The notes under the pieces were generated by a model. That model was not told where the DNA came from. It worked only from the letters and a program-made list of their open reading frames with translations, and searched no databases. Source: an uncultured Spirochaetia bacterium (GTDB lineage Bacteria; Spirochaetota; UBA4802; JAGODF01). From it: a DNA stretch of 11,438 nt. This document shows, piece after piece, positions 1 to 6,828 of the stretch. The stretch's first letter is position 1; each line of letters starts with the position of its first letter. The stretch covers positions 1 to 11,438 of the forward strand of contig CALCJG010000457.1 of assembly GCA_937967705.1 (NCBI GenBank). Direction: 5' to 3'. Both the position numbers and the translations under genes were made by a program.

Positions 1-110
1 CGGAACTTGTAGACGAAAAGACCTTAAAGACAAAACTTCGTGATGTACCCAAGGGAAGCGATTTTTACACCCTCAAGGAAAGACTCTCCTACAACAAGTT
101 CTGGGAGTAG
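1..110 (+). CDS. C-terminal end of an unidentified protein (partial)
   Basis: An open frame enters from the left edge and ends at TAG 108-110. The last residues read KGSDFYTLKERLSYNKFWE. Only about 35 residues are visible. They are rich in Lys, Leu and aromatic residues, with no motif I can assign. The stop is followed after 12 nt by the lipoprotein start, and that gene's ribosome binding site lies directly behind the stop, so the two genes are probably co-transcribed. The frame has no stop and runs to the edge of the window. That it is coding is inferred from this and from the operon spacing. No function is proposed. Confidence 0.6.
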   Translation, partial: ELVDEKTLKTKLRDVPKGSDFYTLKERLSYNKFWE

Positions 111-122
111 GGGGAGGCTTCC

Positions 123-581
123 ATGTGCCGGTATGCCCCAGCGATAGGCCTGATGTTCCTGATGCTTGTCATGGTATTATCCCCATCCTGTAAAAAAAAG
201 AGCGGTACTCCGGCGGGTACTCTCCTGATGATTCAGGGACTTTATGTGGACGGAAAATCGGAAGAGGCCGAAACATATTTTACCCGGGGGACTCTAAAGG
301 CTATGCAGGAGATCGAAAAGATGCTGCCCGGGCAGAAAAGCCATTATGGAGCCGAAAAGCTTTTCATGAAGGGGGCCGAATGGGATGTCCTCTCAGAGAA
401 GATCAGCGGAGACCGTGCAGAGATTCAGATTCGATTCACCTCCCACCCCGTGGAAAACCTTCTGGGATTTGTTGTAACGATGAAGATGAAAAGGGAGGAC
501 GGTCTCTGGAAACGGGATATGGAGGATGAGTTGAGGAATTCGATCCCCCTTTTGAGACAGATCAAAAGCAGAAAACGCTGA
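123..581 (+). CDS. Small putative lipoprotein, unknown function (NTF2/DUF4878-like fold possible)
   Basis: This 152-residue protein opens with a hydrophobic signal (residues 5-20, rich in Met, Leu and Val) ending in LSPSC, so Cys23 is the likely lipidated residue, followed by a basic KKK. The lipobox is loose, as is common in spirochaetes. The mature part (about residues 28-150) alternates short helices and strands: a helical part that includes GKSEEAETYFTRG, then strands ending in GLWKRDME. That pattern recalls the DUF4878/NTF2-like lipoproteins, but this is a resemblance only and I would not name a function. The start is well supported: GGGGAGG at 111-117 sits 5 nt before ATG 123. It is the second gene of a probable operon with the upstream partial gene. 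It converges on the TPR gene, and the two stop codons are adjacent. Confidence 0.85.
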   Translation: MCRYAPAIGLMFLMLVMVLSPSCKKKSGTPAGTLLMIQGLYVDGKSEEAETYFTRGTLKAMQEIEKMLPGQKSHYGAEKLFMKGAEWDVLSEKISGDRAEIQIRFTSHPVENLLGFVVTMKMKREDGLWKRDMEDELRNSIPLLRQIKSRKR

Positions 582-586
582 TCAGC
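577..586. repeat. 10-bp palindrome holding the stop codons of two convergent genes
   Basis: GCTGATCAGC at 577-586 is a perfect palindrome. Its left half contains the lipoprotein stop TGA (579-581), and its right half, read on the other strand, contains the TPR-protein stop TGA (584-582). No intrinsic terminator lies between the two genes, so each transcript should run into the other gene. Confidence 0.8.
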
Positions 587-1127
587 AGATGGATATGCCG
601 AGATTCAGAAGGATCTCGTCCCGCAGGGAAATCGCCGAGGGATTGTCAGGCCTGTGTTTGAGGAAATTGAGACAGCAGATATAAGCCATGTGAAGGCTGC
701 CCATGTCGTAGTAGAGATTGATCAGGTTGAAATGGGATTCGTCGATTGTGGGATCGAGGTCGATGGATTTCTGATAATAATAAACGGATTTTTCGAATTC
801 ACATGTCTCCCAGTAAACGCCGGCGAGGTTGGCAAGAGTGATGGCGTCATCGGGATATAGGGATGCAGCCTTCTGAAGTATGAGCAGGGAGGATTTCAGT
901 CTGCCCAGCTCGCAGAGAGAGATCCCGAGCCCGTTAAGGATATCGGGATCATAACCGTTGATCCTCATGCCGATATTAAAAAGCTGAAAGGCTTTACGGT
1001 ACTCACCGATATCAACATACTCATAACCGAAATCGACAAGACTGTAGGTGTCCTTCTTAAAGATGAGAAGCTCTTCTTTGCTCAGTATTTGTTTCAGTTT
1101 TTCACTGTATCGCTTATGGTCATTCAT
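582..1127 (-). CDS. TPR-repeat protein
   Basis: This is a soluble protein of about 181 residues, made largely of tetratricopeptide repeats that normally act as protein-binding scaffolds. Four helix-turn-helix units are visible in order. They start near DTYSLVDFGYEYVDIGEY, ILNGLGISLCELGRL, ITLANLAGVYWETCEF and ESHFNLINLYYDMGSL, and show the usual spacing of small residues and the closing D-P or P-D-N turns. There is no signal peptide or membrane helix, so it is probably cytoplasmic. The start is uncertain. The ATG at 1127 is used here. An in-frame TTG at 1163 would add 12 residues, but it coincides with the predicted transcription start and lacks a ribosome binding site. The gene diverges from the acyl-CoA synthetase gene and converges on the lipoprotein gene. 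A type III secretion chaperone of the SycD class has similar size and repeats, but nothing nearby supports that. Confidence 0.85.
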   Translation of the reverse strand: MNDHKRYSEKLKQILSKEELLIFKKDTYSLVDFGYEYVDIGEYRKAFQLFNIGMRINGYDPDILNGLGISLCELGRLKSSLLILQKAASLYPDDAITLANLAGVYWETCEFEKSVYYYQKSIDLDPTIDESHFNLINLYYDMGSLHMAYICCLNFLKHRPDNPSAISLRDEILLNLGISIC

Positions 1128-1168
1128 GCTTTTCGTATGAAGGATTACATGGTTGTTCTCCAATAAGA

Positions 1169-1197
1169 TATGAATTCGGCCAAGAGGAAATTGTCAA
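1169..1197 (-). promoter_or_regulatory. Candidate promoter of the TPR gene
   Basis: On the minus strand TTGACA (1197-1192) is followed by a 17-nt spacer and a poor -10, TTCATA (1174-1169). The -35 matches the sigma-70 consensus fully and the -10 only weakly. Transcription would start near 1162. Confidence 0.4.
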
Positions 1198-1219
1198 TAC
1201 TATTTGGAAAAATAATTAT

Positions 1220-1247
1220 TTGACATAATCCGTAAAAAGGGCATAAA
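1220..1247 (+). promoter_or_regulatory. Candidate sigma-70 promoter of the acyl-CoA synthetase gene
   Basis: A perfect -35 TTGACA (1220-1225) is followed by a 16-nt spacer and CATAAA (1242-1247, 4 of 6 matches to TATAAT). Transcription would begin near 1254. That places the whole structured leader in the mRNA and leaves the open frame before codon 1371 largely untranscribed. Confidence 0.5.
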
Positions 1248-1254
1248 TTGGGAT

Positions 1255-1370
1255 CAGGTTCTTGTACCCATCCCCGGCCGGAAAACAGAGATTACAGGGG
1301 CCGGGGCATGCGCCGCCGGTTGTGGCAAAATCCCTCGGTAAACCTGGATGTCCAAATAAAGGGAGAAGGC
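1255..1370 (+). promoter_or_regulatory. Structured 5' leader, candidate cis-regulatory RNA
   Basis: Three stems can form in the mRNA leader. A closing stem pairs CAGGTT (1255-1260) with AACCTG (1341-1346). Inside it, CCCCGGCC (1272-1279) pairs with GGCCGGGG (1299-1306), and GCCGC (1312-1316) pairs with GTGGC (1322-1326). Together these make a three-way junction. An alternative pairing, TCCCT (1331-1335) with AGGGA (1360-1364), would cover the ribosome binding site and cannot coexist with the closing stem except as a pseudoknot. I do not recognise it as a known riboswitch class. The pairings were found by eye, so function is inference. Confidence 0.4.
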
Positions 1371-3473
1371 ATGGAAAAGATCTTTTATCCGGATTCTATA
1401 CTCATCATCGGTCTCTCATCCAAGGAAAACAATATACCCCGGATGATTCTGGAAAACCTCCTTCGGTGGGGATACCGGGGCAGACTGTTCGGCCTCAATC
1501 CCCGAACGGAGGATGTACATGTGGACGGGATCAAGATGTACAGGGATATCCGTGACCTGCCGGAGGTGCCTGATCTGGCCGTATGCCTTATCCCGGCCAA
1601 GTTCGTACCGGACACAGTGGAAATGTGCGGAAGCTTCGGTATCCGGCGCATGGCGATCCCTTCCGGCGGATTCAGTGAATTCGGAGAAGAGGGTCGCCGG
1701 CTTTCGGACCTGACGCTTCAAAATGCCCGAAAATACGGCATCCGATTCGTCGGGCCGAACGGTGTGACCGTAGCCAATACTGTCAACGGCCTATGCCTCC
1801 CCTTCGTGCCTCTCTACAGGCCTCCCATCGGGGGGATGTCCATCGTGTCCCAGAGCGGCGGGGTGGGCCTCATGATGTGGAATCTCCTCATGGAGGAGAA
1901 TCTGGGCATGGCCAAATTTGCCAGTATCGGGAACAAGCTTGATCTGGATGAAGTCGATTTTCTGGAATATCTCGGAAGCGACAAGGAGACCCGAATCATC
2001 TGCTTTTACCTGGAGAGTATCAAGCGCGGGAAGGAATTCATCCAAGCGGCGGAAAAAATAGACAAACCCATCGTTGTCTTCAAATCAAATACCACCAGCG
2101 CCGGGAAGAAAGCCGCCATGAGCCATACGGCGGCGCTCAGCAACGATGAAGACATCATTGACGCCGCCTTCGAGAAGGCCGGTGTCATACGCATAAGAAA
2201 TTACAGCGATTTCGTCTCGGTGGCTAAAGCCTTTCAGATGCCGCCCATGAAGGGCAATAGGATCATGGTGATGAGTCCGGCGGGGGGATTCTCCGTCATA
2301 ACGGCAGACCTCTGCGAGAACGCCGGCTTTGAATTTGCCGATCCCGGGGAGGATTTTTATGCCGGCCTTCAGAAGTTCTCCAATGCAGGGGTGATCCATT
2401 TCTCCAATCCCCTGGACATGGGGGATATCTACAATCCCCAGATGACGGCCCATGTCCTTTTTTCGGTCATGCACAACGATAACGTTGACGGGGCCGTTTA
2501 CATCACCCAGAGGCCTCAGATGCCCACGGGAGAAAACGTCTTTTCCCGCATGTTCCTCACGGATATTTCCAAGGAGATGTGGGGGTCCATATTATCCTCC
2601 GGTAAGCCCCTCGGGATCTGTCTCTACGGCGTTTCTGATACCCTCTCGGAGATAAAACACACTGTGAGTTTCCCTATATTCAACAGCCCCGAGGAGATGG
2701 TACGGGCCTTGGCGGCCCAGGCGAATTATTATGCCAAAAAGGCTGCCGGGGGCGATGGGGATGTCCCTCCGGAGAATATTCATTATTCCGCCCTGGAGCA
2801 GTGGATTGCCGGGCGCCGGGGTGTTTTTGGCGAGGAGAGCCTGGAATTACTGAAAGAGGCGGGTATCGCCGTTCCCGAATCCAGGATGGCCGTCAATGCA
2901 GAAGAAGCGGTCTCCGTGGCGGCTGGTATCGGCTACCCTGTGGTCATGAAGGTCGTCTCGCCGGATGCCGTTCACAAAACCGACGCCGGAGGCGTACTCA
3001 TTAATGTAGGAGATGAACGGGGAGTCCGGGAGGGTTTTACGTTAATCCGGGATAACCTCCTGAAGTATAAGCCAGAGGCTCGATTTGACGGTGTCCGTAT
3101 ACAGAAGATGGCGGGGGAGGGATACGATATGATCATCGGAGGCAAGTTCGACGATCAGTTCGGTCCCGTGGTGACCTTCGGATTCGGGGGAGTTTATGTG
3201 GAGGTCTTCGGGGATGTCTGCAATCTGCTCTGTCCTGCCTCCCGTAGGGATATTATGCAGAAGGTCCGTTCTCTGAAGTCCTATGCCATGTTGAAGGGGG
3301 CGAGGGGATCCGGTGCCGGGGATGTCGAGGGATTTGTCGATGCGGTTTTAAGGATCTCTCATGTCCTGGGATGTTTTTCGGTTATCCGGGAGCTGGATAT
3401 CAATCCCGTGCGGGTATTGAAGGATGGTTCGGGTCTTATAGCGCTGGATGCGCGTATAAGACTCGAGTCATAA
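1371..3473 (+). CDS. ADP-forming acyl-CoA synthetase (acetate--CoA ligase family), alpha-beta fusion
   Basis: This cytoplasmic enzyme would convert an acyl-CoA, ADP and phosphate to the free acid, CoA and ATP, a substrate-level phosphorylation step (family knowledge). The 700 residues match the usual length of the fused form. An N-terminal CoA-binding Rossmann domain (about 5-130) is followed by succinyl-CoA-ligase-like domains containing QSGGVG (161-166) and SHTAALS (251-257). His252 is the expected phosphohistidine. The C-terminal ATP-grasp part (about 485-700) has SPDAVHKTDAGGV (530-542) with the second conserved His535, the glycine-rich GFGGVYVEVFGD (604-615) and ELDINPV (674-680). No acetyltransferase domain is fused. 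ATG 1371 is preferred because GGGAG (1361-1365) precedes it and MEKIFYPDSILIIG is where the family fold begins. The open frame reaches 1248, but those 41 residues resemble nothing and fall in the structured leader. The acyl substrate cannot be read from sequence. Confidence 0.92.
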   Translation: MEKIFYPDSILIIGLSSKENNIPRMILENLLRWGYRGRLFGLNPRTEDVHVDGIKMYRDIRDLPEVPDLAVCLIPAKFVPDTVEMCGSFGIRRMAIPSGGFSEFGEEGRRLSDLTLQNARKYGIRFVGPNGVTVANTVNGLCLPFVPLYRPPIGGMSIVSQSGGVGLMMWNLLMEENLGMAKFASIGNKLDLDEVDFLEYLGSDKETRIICFYLESIKRGKEFIQAAEKIDKPIVVFKSNTTSAGKKAAMSHTAALSNDEDIIDAAFEKAGVIRIRNYSDFVSVAKAFQMPPMKGNRIMVMSPAGGFSVITADLCENAGFEFADPGEDFYAGLQKFSNAGVIHFSNPLDMGDIYNPQMTAHVLFSVMHNDNVDGAVYITQRPQMPTGENVFSRMFLTDISKEMWGSILSSGKPLGICLYGVSDTLSEIKHTVSFPIFNSPEEMVRALAAQANYYAKKAAGGDGDVPPENIHYSALEQWIAGRRGVFGEESLELLKEAGIAVPESRMAVNAEEAVSVAAGIGYPVVMKVVSPDAVHKTDAGGVLINVGDERGVREGFTLIRDNLLKYKPEARFDGVRIQKMAGEGYDMIIGGKFDDQFGPVVTFGFGGVYVEVFGDVCNLLCPASRRDIMQKVRSLKSYAMLKGARGSGAGDVEGFVDAVLRISHVLGCFSVIRELDINPVRVLKDGSGLIALDARIRLES

Positions 3474-3512
3474 CCTTCGGGAAAATGGGATGCTGTTCTA
3501 TAGTAAAATACA

Positions 3513-3545
3513 TTGACAAATAATTATATCAGGATGTTGAATAAT
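3513..3545 (+). promoter_or_regulatory. Possible promoter of the parvulin lipoprotein gene
   Basis: A perfect TTGACA lies at 3513-3518 in an AT-rich stretch before the gene. No good -10 stands 16-18 nt away. The nearest candidate, AATAAT (3540-3545), is 21 nt away. A TATACA (3553-3558) lies within the TTATACAGA motif but lacks a -35. A promoter here is plausible because no other signal separates the gene from the synthetase gene upstream. Confidence 0.3.
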
Positions 3546-3587
3546 TTTCACTTATACAGAAACATATTTAAAAAGGAGTTTGGATCG

Positions 3588-4979
3588 ATGAAAAAGACGA
3601 TTGGAGCAGGTTTGGTTTTCATGCTGGCTGTTATGATGGCCTGTAAGGGTAAGGACGACGTTTTGGGAAGCTATAACGGGGGAAAGATTACCCGGGGCGA
3701 TCTGTACGATTACATTGAGATTAACCATTTCAACAAGGAGTCCCTCCTAAAGAGCAAGAAGATGCAGAAGAGCAAGCTGGAAACGCTCTTTCTGGAAAGG
3801 ATGGCCATTCAGGAGGCTAAAAAGCAGGGAGTGGACAAAACAGATGAATTCAAGTTCATTTCCGATATGGCCACGGAATCTCAGATCATAAGCATTGTAT
3901 TTAAAAAGGAAATTGAGGAAAAGATAAAATTCAAGGAGCCTGCTGTCAAACTCAGCCAGATTGTCATCAAGGTAAAGAATTATGAGATCAAGGATAACAA
4001 AAGGGTTAACCTGGAAAAGGAGGCCTTGAAACAGGAAGTCGAGAAAGCGGTTGGACGGGCCAGGGGAATCATCGACATGCTTAACAAAGGCGAGAATTTT
4101 GCCGAGATCGCTAAAAAGCATTCCGATGATTTCTCCAAGAAAAACGGAGGCTTGATCGGTTTTGTTATTGCAGACATGATACAGCCGGAACTTACTAAGG
4201 CCGCATTCGCCCTCAAGGAAGGGGAATACACAAGGGAACCGGTGGCGCTGGAAAATGCGGTCTACATCCTGAAAGTGGATGACAAAACGGACCTGACTGA
4301 GGACAACCTGAGTAAAATCATCGAGAACAAAATGCAGGTGACCCGGGTTAAAAACCGTCTGTACCGGAAGGCTGCAGATGACTATATCAAGAATCTCATG
4401 AAAGCGCCGGATGTCGCAGTAAATCTGGACAAGGTATCCAGCAGCAACAAGAATGAGGTTCTCTTTAAAGTGGGGGATCTCGTTTATACTGTAGGTCAGA
4501 TGAATCAGCGGATCGAATTTTTTAAGACGCGTTTCGGGCATGGCCGTCAGAACATGCCCAAGATAACGGATGTCCAGAAAAAGCAGCTGGCGGAGAATAT
4601 TCTCAAGCTGGAGCTCTTTACACGGGTTGCGAAGCAGAAGGGGTTTGACAAGGATCCCGAGTACCTGAAAAAGGTTCAGCAGAAAAAGGACACGCTGCTT
4701 GCCCGGGAGTTTATGAGAAAGATTGGGATGGACAAGATCACCATTTCCGAAGCAGAAATGAAAAAGGAATATGATGCGAACAAGGACAAGCGTTACTACA
4801 CCATGAAGAGGCAGGGGAATAAAAATGAGAGAGTCATCGAGCCCTATGCCAAGGTGAAGGACCGTATCAAACGGGTGCTGGAAAACAAGGTGCAGATGGA
4901 GGAGATGAAAAAGTGGAAGGACCGGATGCTCAGGGAGAATAATTTTAAAATCGATGAAAAGCAGCTGGAAGGGGAATAG
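3588..4979 (+). CDS. SurA/PpiC-type peptidylprolyl isomerase lipoprotein
   Basis: This is a predicted lipid-anchored periplasmic foldase that would catalyse cis-trans isomerisation of prolyl bonds and chaperone envelope proteins (family knowledge). The signal peptide ends in VMMAC, so Cys19 is the likely lipidated residue. A helical chaperone-like N-domain (about 25-118) leads into a parvulin domain (about 119-231) marked by KLSQIVIKV, GENFAEIAKKHSDD, NGGLIGF and the closing VYILKVDD. A second block (about 289-463) starts again with a short VLFKVGDLVYTVGQMNQ segment and ends in a helix-rich EPYAKVKDRI part, like a second chaperone copy without its own parvulin domain. The start at ATG 3588 places the signal peptide at the N-terminus, with GGAG 10 nt upstream (3574-3577). 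A further 25 residues upstream are open but implausible. The gene ends at a strong terminator. Confidence 0.9.
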   Translation: MKKTIGAGLVFMLAVMMACKGKDDVLGSYNGGKITRGDLYDYIEINHFNKESLLKSKKMQKSKLETLFLERMAIQEAKKQGVDKTDEFKFISDMATESQIISIVFKKEIEEKIKFKEPAVKLSQIVIKVKNYEIKDNKRVNLEKEALKQEVEKAVGRARGIIDMLNKGENFAEIAKKHSDDFSKKNGGLIGFVIADMIQPELTKAAFALKEGEYTREPVALENAVYILKVDDKTDLTEDNLSKIIENKMQVTRVKNRLYRKAADDYIKNLMKAPDVAVNLDKVSSSNKNEVLFKVGDLVYTVGQMNQRIEFFKTRFGHGRQNMPKITDVQKKQLAENILKLELFTRVAKQKGFDKDPEYLKKVQQKKDTLLAREFMRKIGMDKITISEAEMKKEYDANKDKRYYTMKRQGNKNERVIEPYAKVKDRIKRVLENKVQMEEMKKWKDRMLRENNFKIDEKQLEGE

Positions 4980-5002
4980 AGGATACTGAAAGACATCATG
5001 AG

Positions 5003-5029
5003 AAAGGGGCCATTCGGCCCCTTTTTTTT
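5003..5029 (+). terminator. Intrinsic terminator after the parvulin gene
   Basis: GGGGCC (5006-5011) pairs with GGCCCC (5016-5021) across the tetraloop ATTC, with three A-T pairs extending the stem, followed by eight T (5022-5029). It lies 24 nt after the parvulin stop and overlaps the last bases of convergent parB. Read the other way the T run is only TTTCT, so termination of parB here would be weaker. Confidence 0.9.
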
Positions 5030-5900
5030 ATTTCAGCAGTTCAATGATCCTTTCGAAATCATCCAGGGAGTAATAATTAATTTCTATTCGTCCCTTGTTG
5101 CCGGAATGGCGTATTTCAACCTTCGTTCCCAGGAGTGATACCAGCATCTCCTCCATTTTTCTGATATGGGGATCCTTGTGCGTCGATTTCTCTTCTCTGC
5201 CGTCATTATCCTTCTCCAGGGCATCAGCTCCCAGCAGCGCCTCCACCGCCCGGACCGACAGACCCTGGCTCAGGATTGCCTGATAGAGCTCCATCTGTCG
5301 GTCCTCCGGAGCGGAGAGAAGAACCTTGGCATGACCCACGCTTATTTTCCCCTCCGAAAGTCCCTTCTGAATATCCTCGGGAAGATTGAGCAGACGCAGA
5401 ACATTGGCTATGGTGGCACGGTCCTTGCCCACTTTCTGAGCGAGATCCTGCTGTTTCAGTTTAAACCGGTTGATGAGCATCCGATAAGCCTTGGCCTCCT
5501 CGATGGGGTCGAGATCGGATCGCTGTATGTTCTCAATCAGGGCCAGAGTGAGATTCTGTTCTTCGCTGGCTTCGATGACGATGGCTTTGATGTCCTTCAG
5601 ACCTGCCAGCTTGGTAGCCCTGAGCCTCCGTTCCCCTGCGACAACGAAATACTCACTTCCCAGTTTGCGGACAATGATGGGCTGGATGAGGCCCACGGAA
5701 CTTATGGATTCCGCAAGTCCCTGTATCTCTTCTTCATTGAAATGCGTTCGGGGCTGATCGGGATTGGGTTTTATCAGCTCCACGTCGATGTCAACAATCC
5801 TTTGGGCGTCTTCGGTTATGCCTCTCTCCATGTCTTCTACGGGTGTGGGGGAGCTGGAGATAATGGCGCCGAGTCCCTTGCCCAGTACACGCTTAGCCAT
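5028..5900 (-). CDS. parB: Chromosome partitioning protein ParB (Spo0J)
   Basis: This DNA-binding CTPase loads at parS sites, spreads along DNA and works with ParA to segregate the origin region (family knowledge). The 290 residues match chromosomal ParB. The N-terminus MAKRVLGKGLGAII is the ParA-contacting tail typical of the family. The CTP-binding region carries GERRLRA (89-95) and ENIQRSDLDPIEEA (123-136). The helix-turn-helix lies near LKQQDLAQKVGKDRATIANV (148-167), followed by KISVGHAKVLL. A variable linker (about 228-245) leads to the C-terminal dimerisation domain (about 246-290). The start overlaps the end of parA by 8 nt (ATGGCTAA), with AGAGG upstream inside parA, which suggests translational coupling. 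The stop falls in the T run of the convergent terminator. I see no canonical parS site in the window. Confidence 0.97.
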   Translation of the reverse strand: MAKRVLGKGLGAIISSSPTPVEDMERGITEDAQRIVDIDVELIKPNPDQPRTHFNEEEIQGLAESISSVGLIQPIIVRKLGSEYFVVAGERRLRATKLAGLKDIKAIVIEASEEQNLTLALIENIQRSDLDPIEEAKAYRMLINRFKLKQQDLAQKVGKDRATIANVLRLLNLPEDIQKGLSEGKISVGHAKVLLSAPEDRQMELYQAILSQGLSVRAVEALLGADALEKDNDGREEKSTHKDPHIRKMEEMLVSLLGTKVEIRHSGNKGRIEINYYSLDDFERIIELLK

Positions 5901-6654
5901 TATTCAGCACCTCTTCTGATAATTTTTCATAACTTTCACTTCCCACACAGCTTCGGTCATACATTCCTATGGGCTTACCGAAGGAAGGAGCCTCCGAGAG
6001 CTTGACGTTTCGGGGAATAATAGTATTGAAGACCTTGTCCTGGAAGAATTCCTTGACGTCCGAAACGACCTGCTGTGAGAGATTGGTGCGGGAGTCGTAC
6101 ATGGTGAGCACAACGCCCTCGATCTTGAGATTCCTGTTGAGTTTTTCCTGAACCATGGAAATGATTTTAAGCAGCTGGCTCAATCCCTCCAGGGCATAAT
6201 ACTCGCACTGCAGGGGGATCATTACGGTATCCGAGGCGACCAGGCTGTTAAGGGTGAATATCCCCAGGGAAGGCGGGCAGTCTATGAAGATGAAATCATA
6301 ATCCTCCTTGATCTCCGCCACGGCTTTTTTGAGGATGAATTCCTTTTCGCTCATGTCCAGAAGATCCACCTGAGCTCCTGAGAGATGGATGTTGGAGGGC
6401 ACGATGAAGAGGTTTTCCAGGTTGGTCTTGAAAATGGCGTTACGTATATTTAACTGACCGATCATGACTTCGTAGACCGTCGTGTTGAGCTCCTCCACAT
6501 TGATGCCTAGTCCGTAGCCGGCGTTGGCCTGGGGATCAATATCTATGATGAGAACGCGTTTGCCCTTTTCCGCAAGAAAACCGGCAATGTTGACAGCGGT
6601 GGTGGTTTTACCGACACCTCCCTTCTGATTTGAGACTGAAATCACTCTGCCCAT
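5893..6654 (-). CDS. parA: Chromosome partitioning ATPase ParA (Soj)
   Basis: This Walker-type ATPase dimerises on nucleoid DNA, and its ATPase is stimulated by ParB to drive segregation (family knowledge). The 253-residue length, with no N-terminal helix-turn-helix extension, indicates the chromosomal Soj type rather than a plasmid type Ia ParA. Visible motifs are the deviant Walker A KGGVGKTTT (11-19) with the signature lysine, the A' region IIDIDPQAN (36-44), Walker B FIFIDCPPSLG (121-131), and the C-terminal IIPRNVKLSEAPSFGKPI (212-229) characteristic of this family. ATG 6654 is supported by AAGAGGAG a few bases upstream. It forms an operon with parB, overlapping it by 8 nt. It is separated from the 403-residue gene by 174 nt containing dyads, so it probably has its own promoter. 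Confidence 0.97.
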   Translation of the reverse strand: MGRVISVSNQKGGVGKTTTAVNIAGFLAEKGKRVLIIDIDPQANAGYGLGINVEELNTTVYEVMIGQLNIRNAIFKTNLENLFIVPSNIHLSGAQVDLLDMSEKEFILKKAVAEIKEDYDFIFIDCPPSLGIFTLNSLVASDTVMIPLQCEYYALEGLSQLLKIISMVQEKLNRNLKIEGVVLTMYDSRTNLSQQVVSDVKEFFQDKVFNTIIPRNVKLSEAPSFGKPIGMYDRSCVGSESYEKLSEEVLNNG

Positions 6655-6687
6655 TGATGGCTCCTCTTATTCATCTTGAAATGGTGG

Positions 6688-6716
6688 ATTATCTGATAAT
6701 TTCCGTTAATTGACGG
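6688..6716 (-). promoter_or_regulatory. Dyads and possible -10 upstream of parA
   Basis: ATTATCTGATAAT (6688-6700) is a 13-bp palindrome with six-base arms. CCGTTAATTGACGG (6703-6716) is a second, near-perfect dyad three bases away. Read on the minus strand the first dyad holds GATAAT (6693-6688), 5 of 6 matches to a -10 box, with a poor -35 upstream (CCGTCA, 3 of 6). A regulator binding here could control parAB, but the regulator is unknown. The rest of 6655-6828 shows no gene and no convincing terminator. Confidence 0.35.
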
Positions 6717-6828
6717 CAGTAACAGTTTATGATGTTTACATGGAGTTATATATAGGTTTCGCTCCTGATGACCGGTCCCCACGGTCCTCAGACCAGAACT
6801 ATTGTTCATCCACGGGTGTTATTTTCAA

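Noticed and set aside
1331..1364. TPP riboswitch suggested by CCCT..AACCTG..AGGGA
   Set aside because: The CUGAGA motif and the conserved core order are absent, and the similarity is limited to short strings.
1248..1370. N-terminal extension of 41 codons on the acyl-CoA synthetase
   Set aside because: The frame is open, but the residues resemble no part of the family and the predicted transcript starts inside it. A good ribosome binding site precedes ATG 1371, where the CoA-binding fold begins.
3513..3587. N-terminal extension of 25 codons on the parvulin lipoprotein
   Set aside because: It would bury the signal peptide inside the protein and overlaps a -35-like TTGACA. GGAG supports ATG 3588.
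3747..4541. 264-codon open frame on the minus strand
   Set aside because: It is a shadow of the parvulin gene, with no start signals and no recognisable domain.
5166..6005. 279-codon open frame on the plus strand
   Set aside because: It lies entirely opposite parB and the end of parA, both certain genes. No ribosome binding site or family resemblance.
6770..6828. Terminator for the 403-residue gene
   Set aside because: GACCG/CGGTC and GGTC/GACC can pair, but the stems are short and no T run follows on the minus strand.
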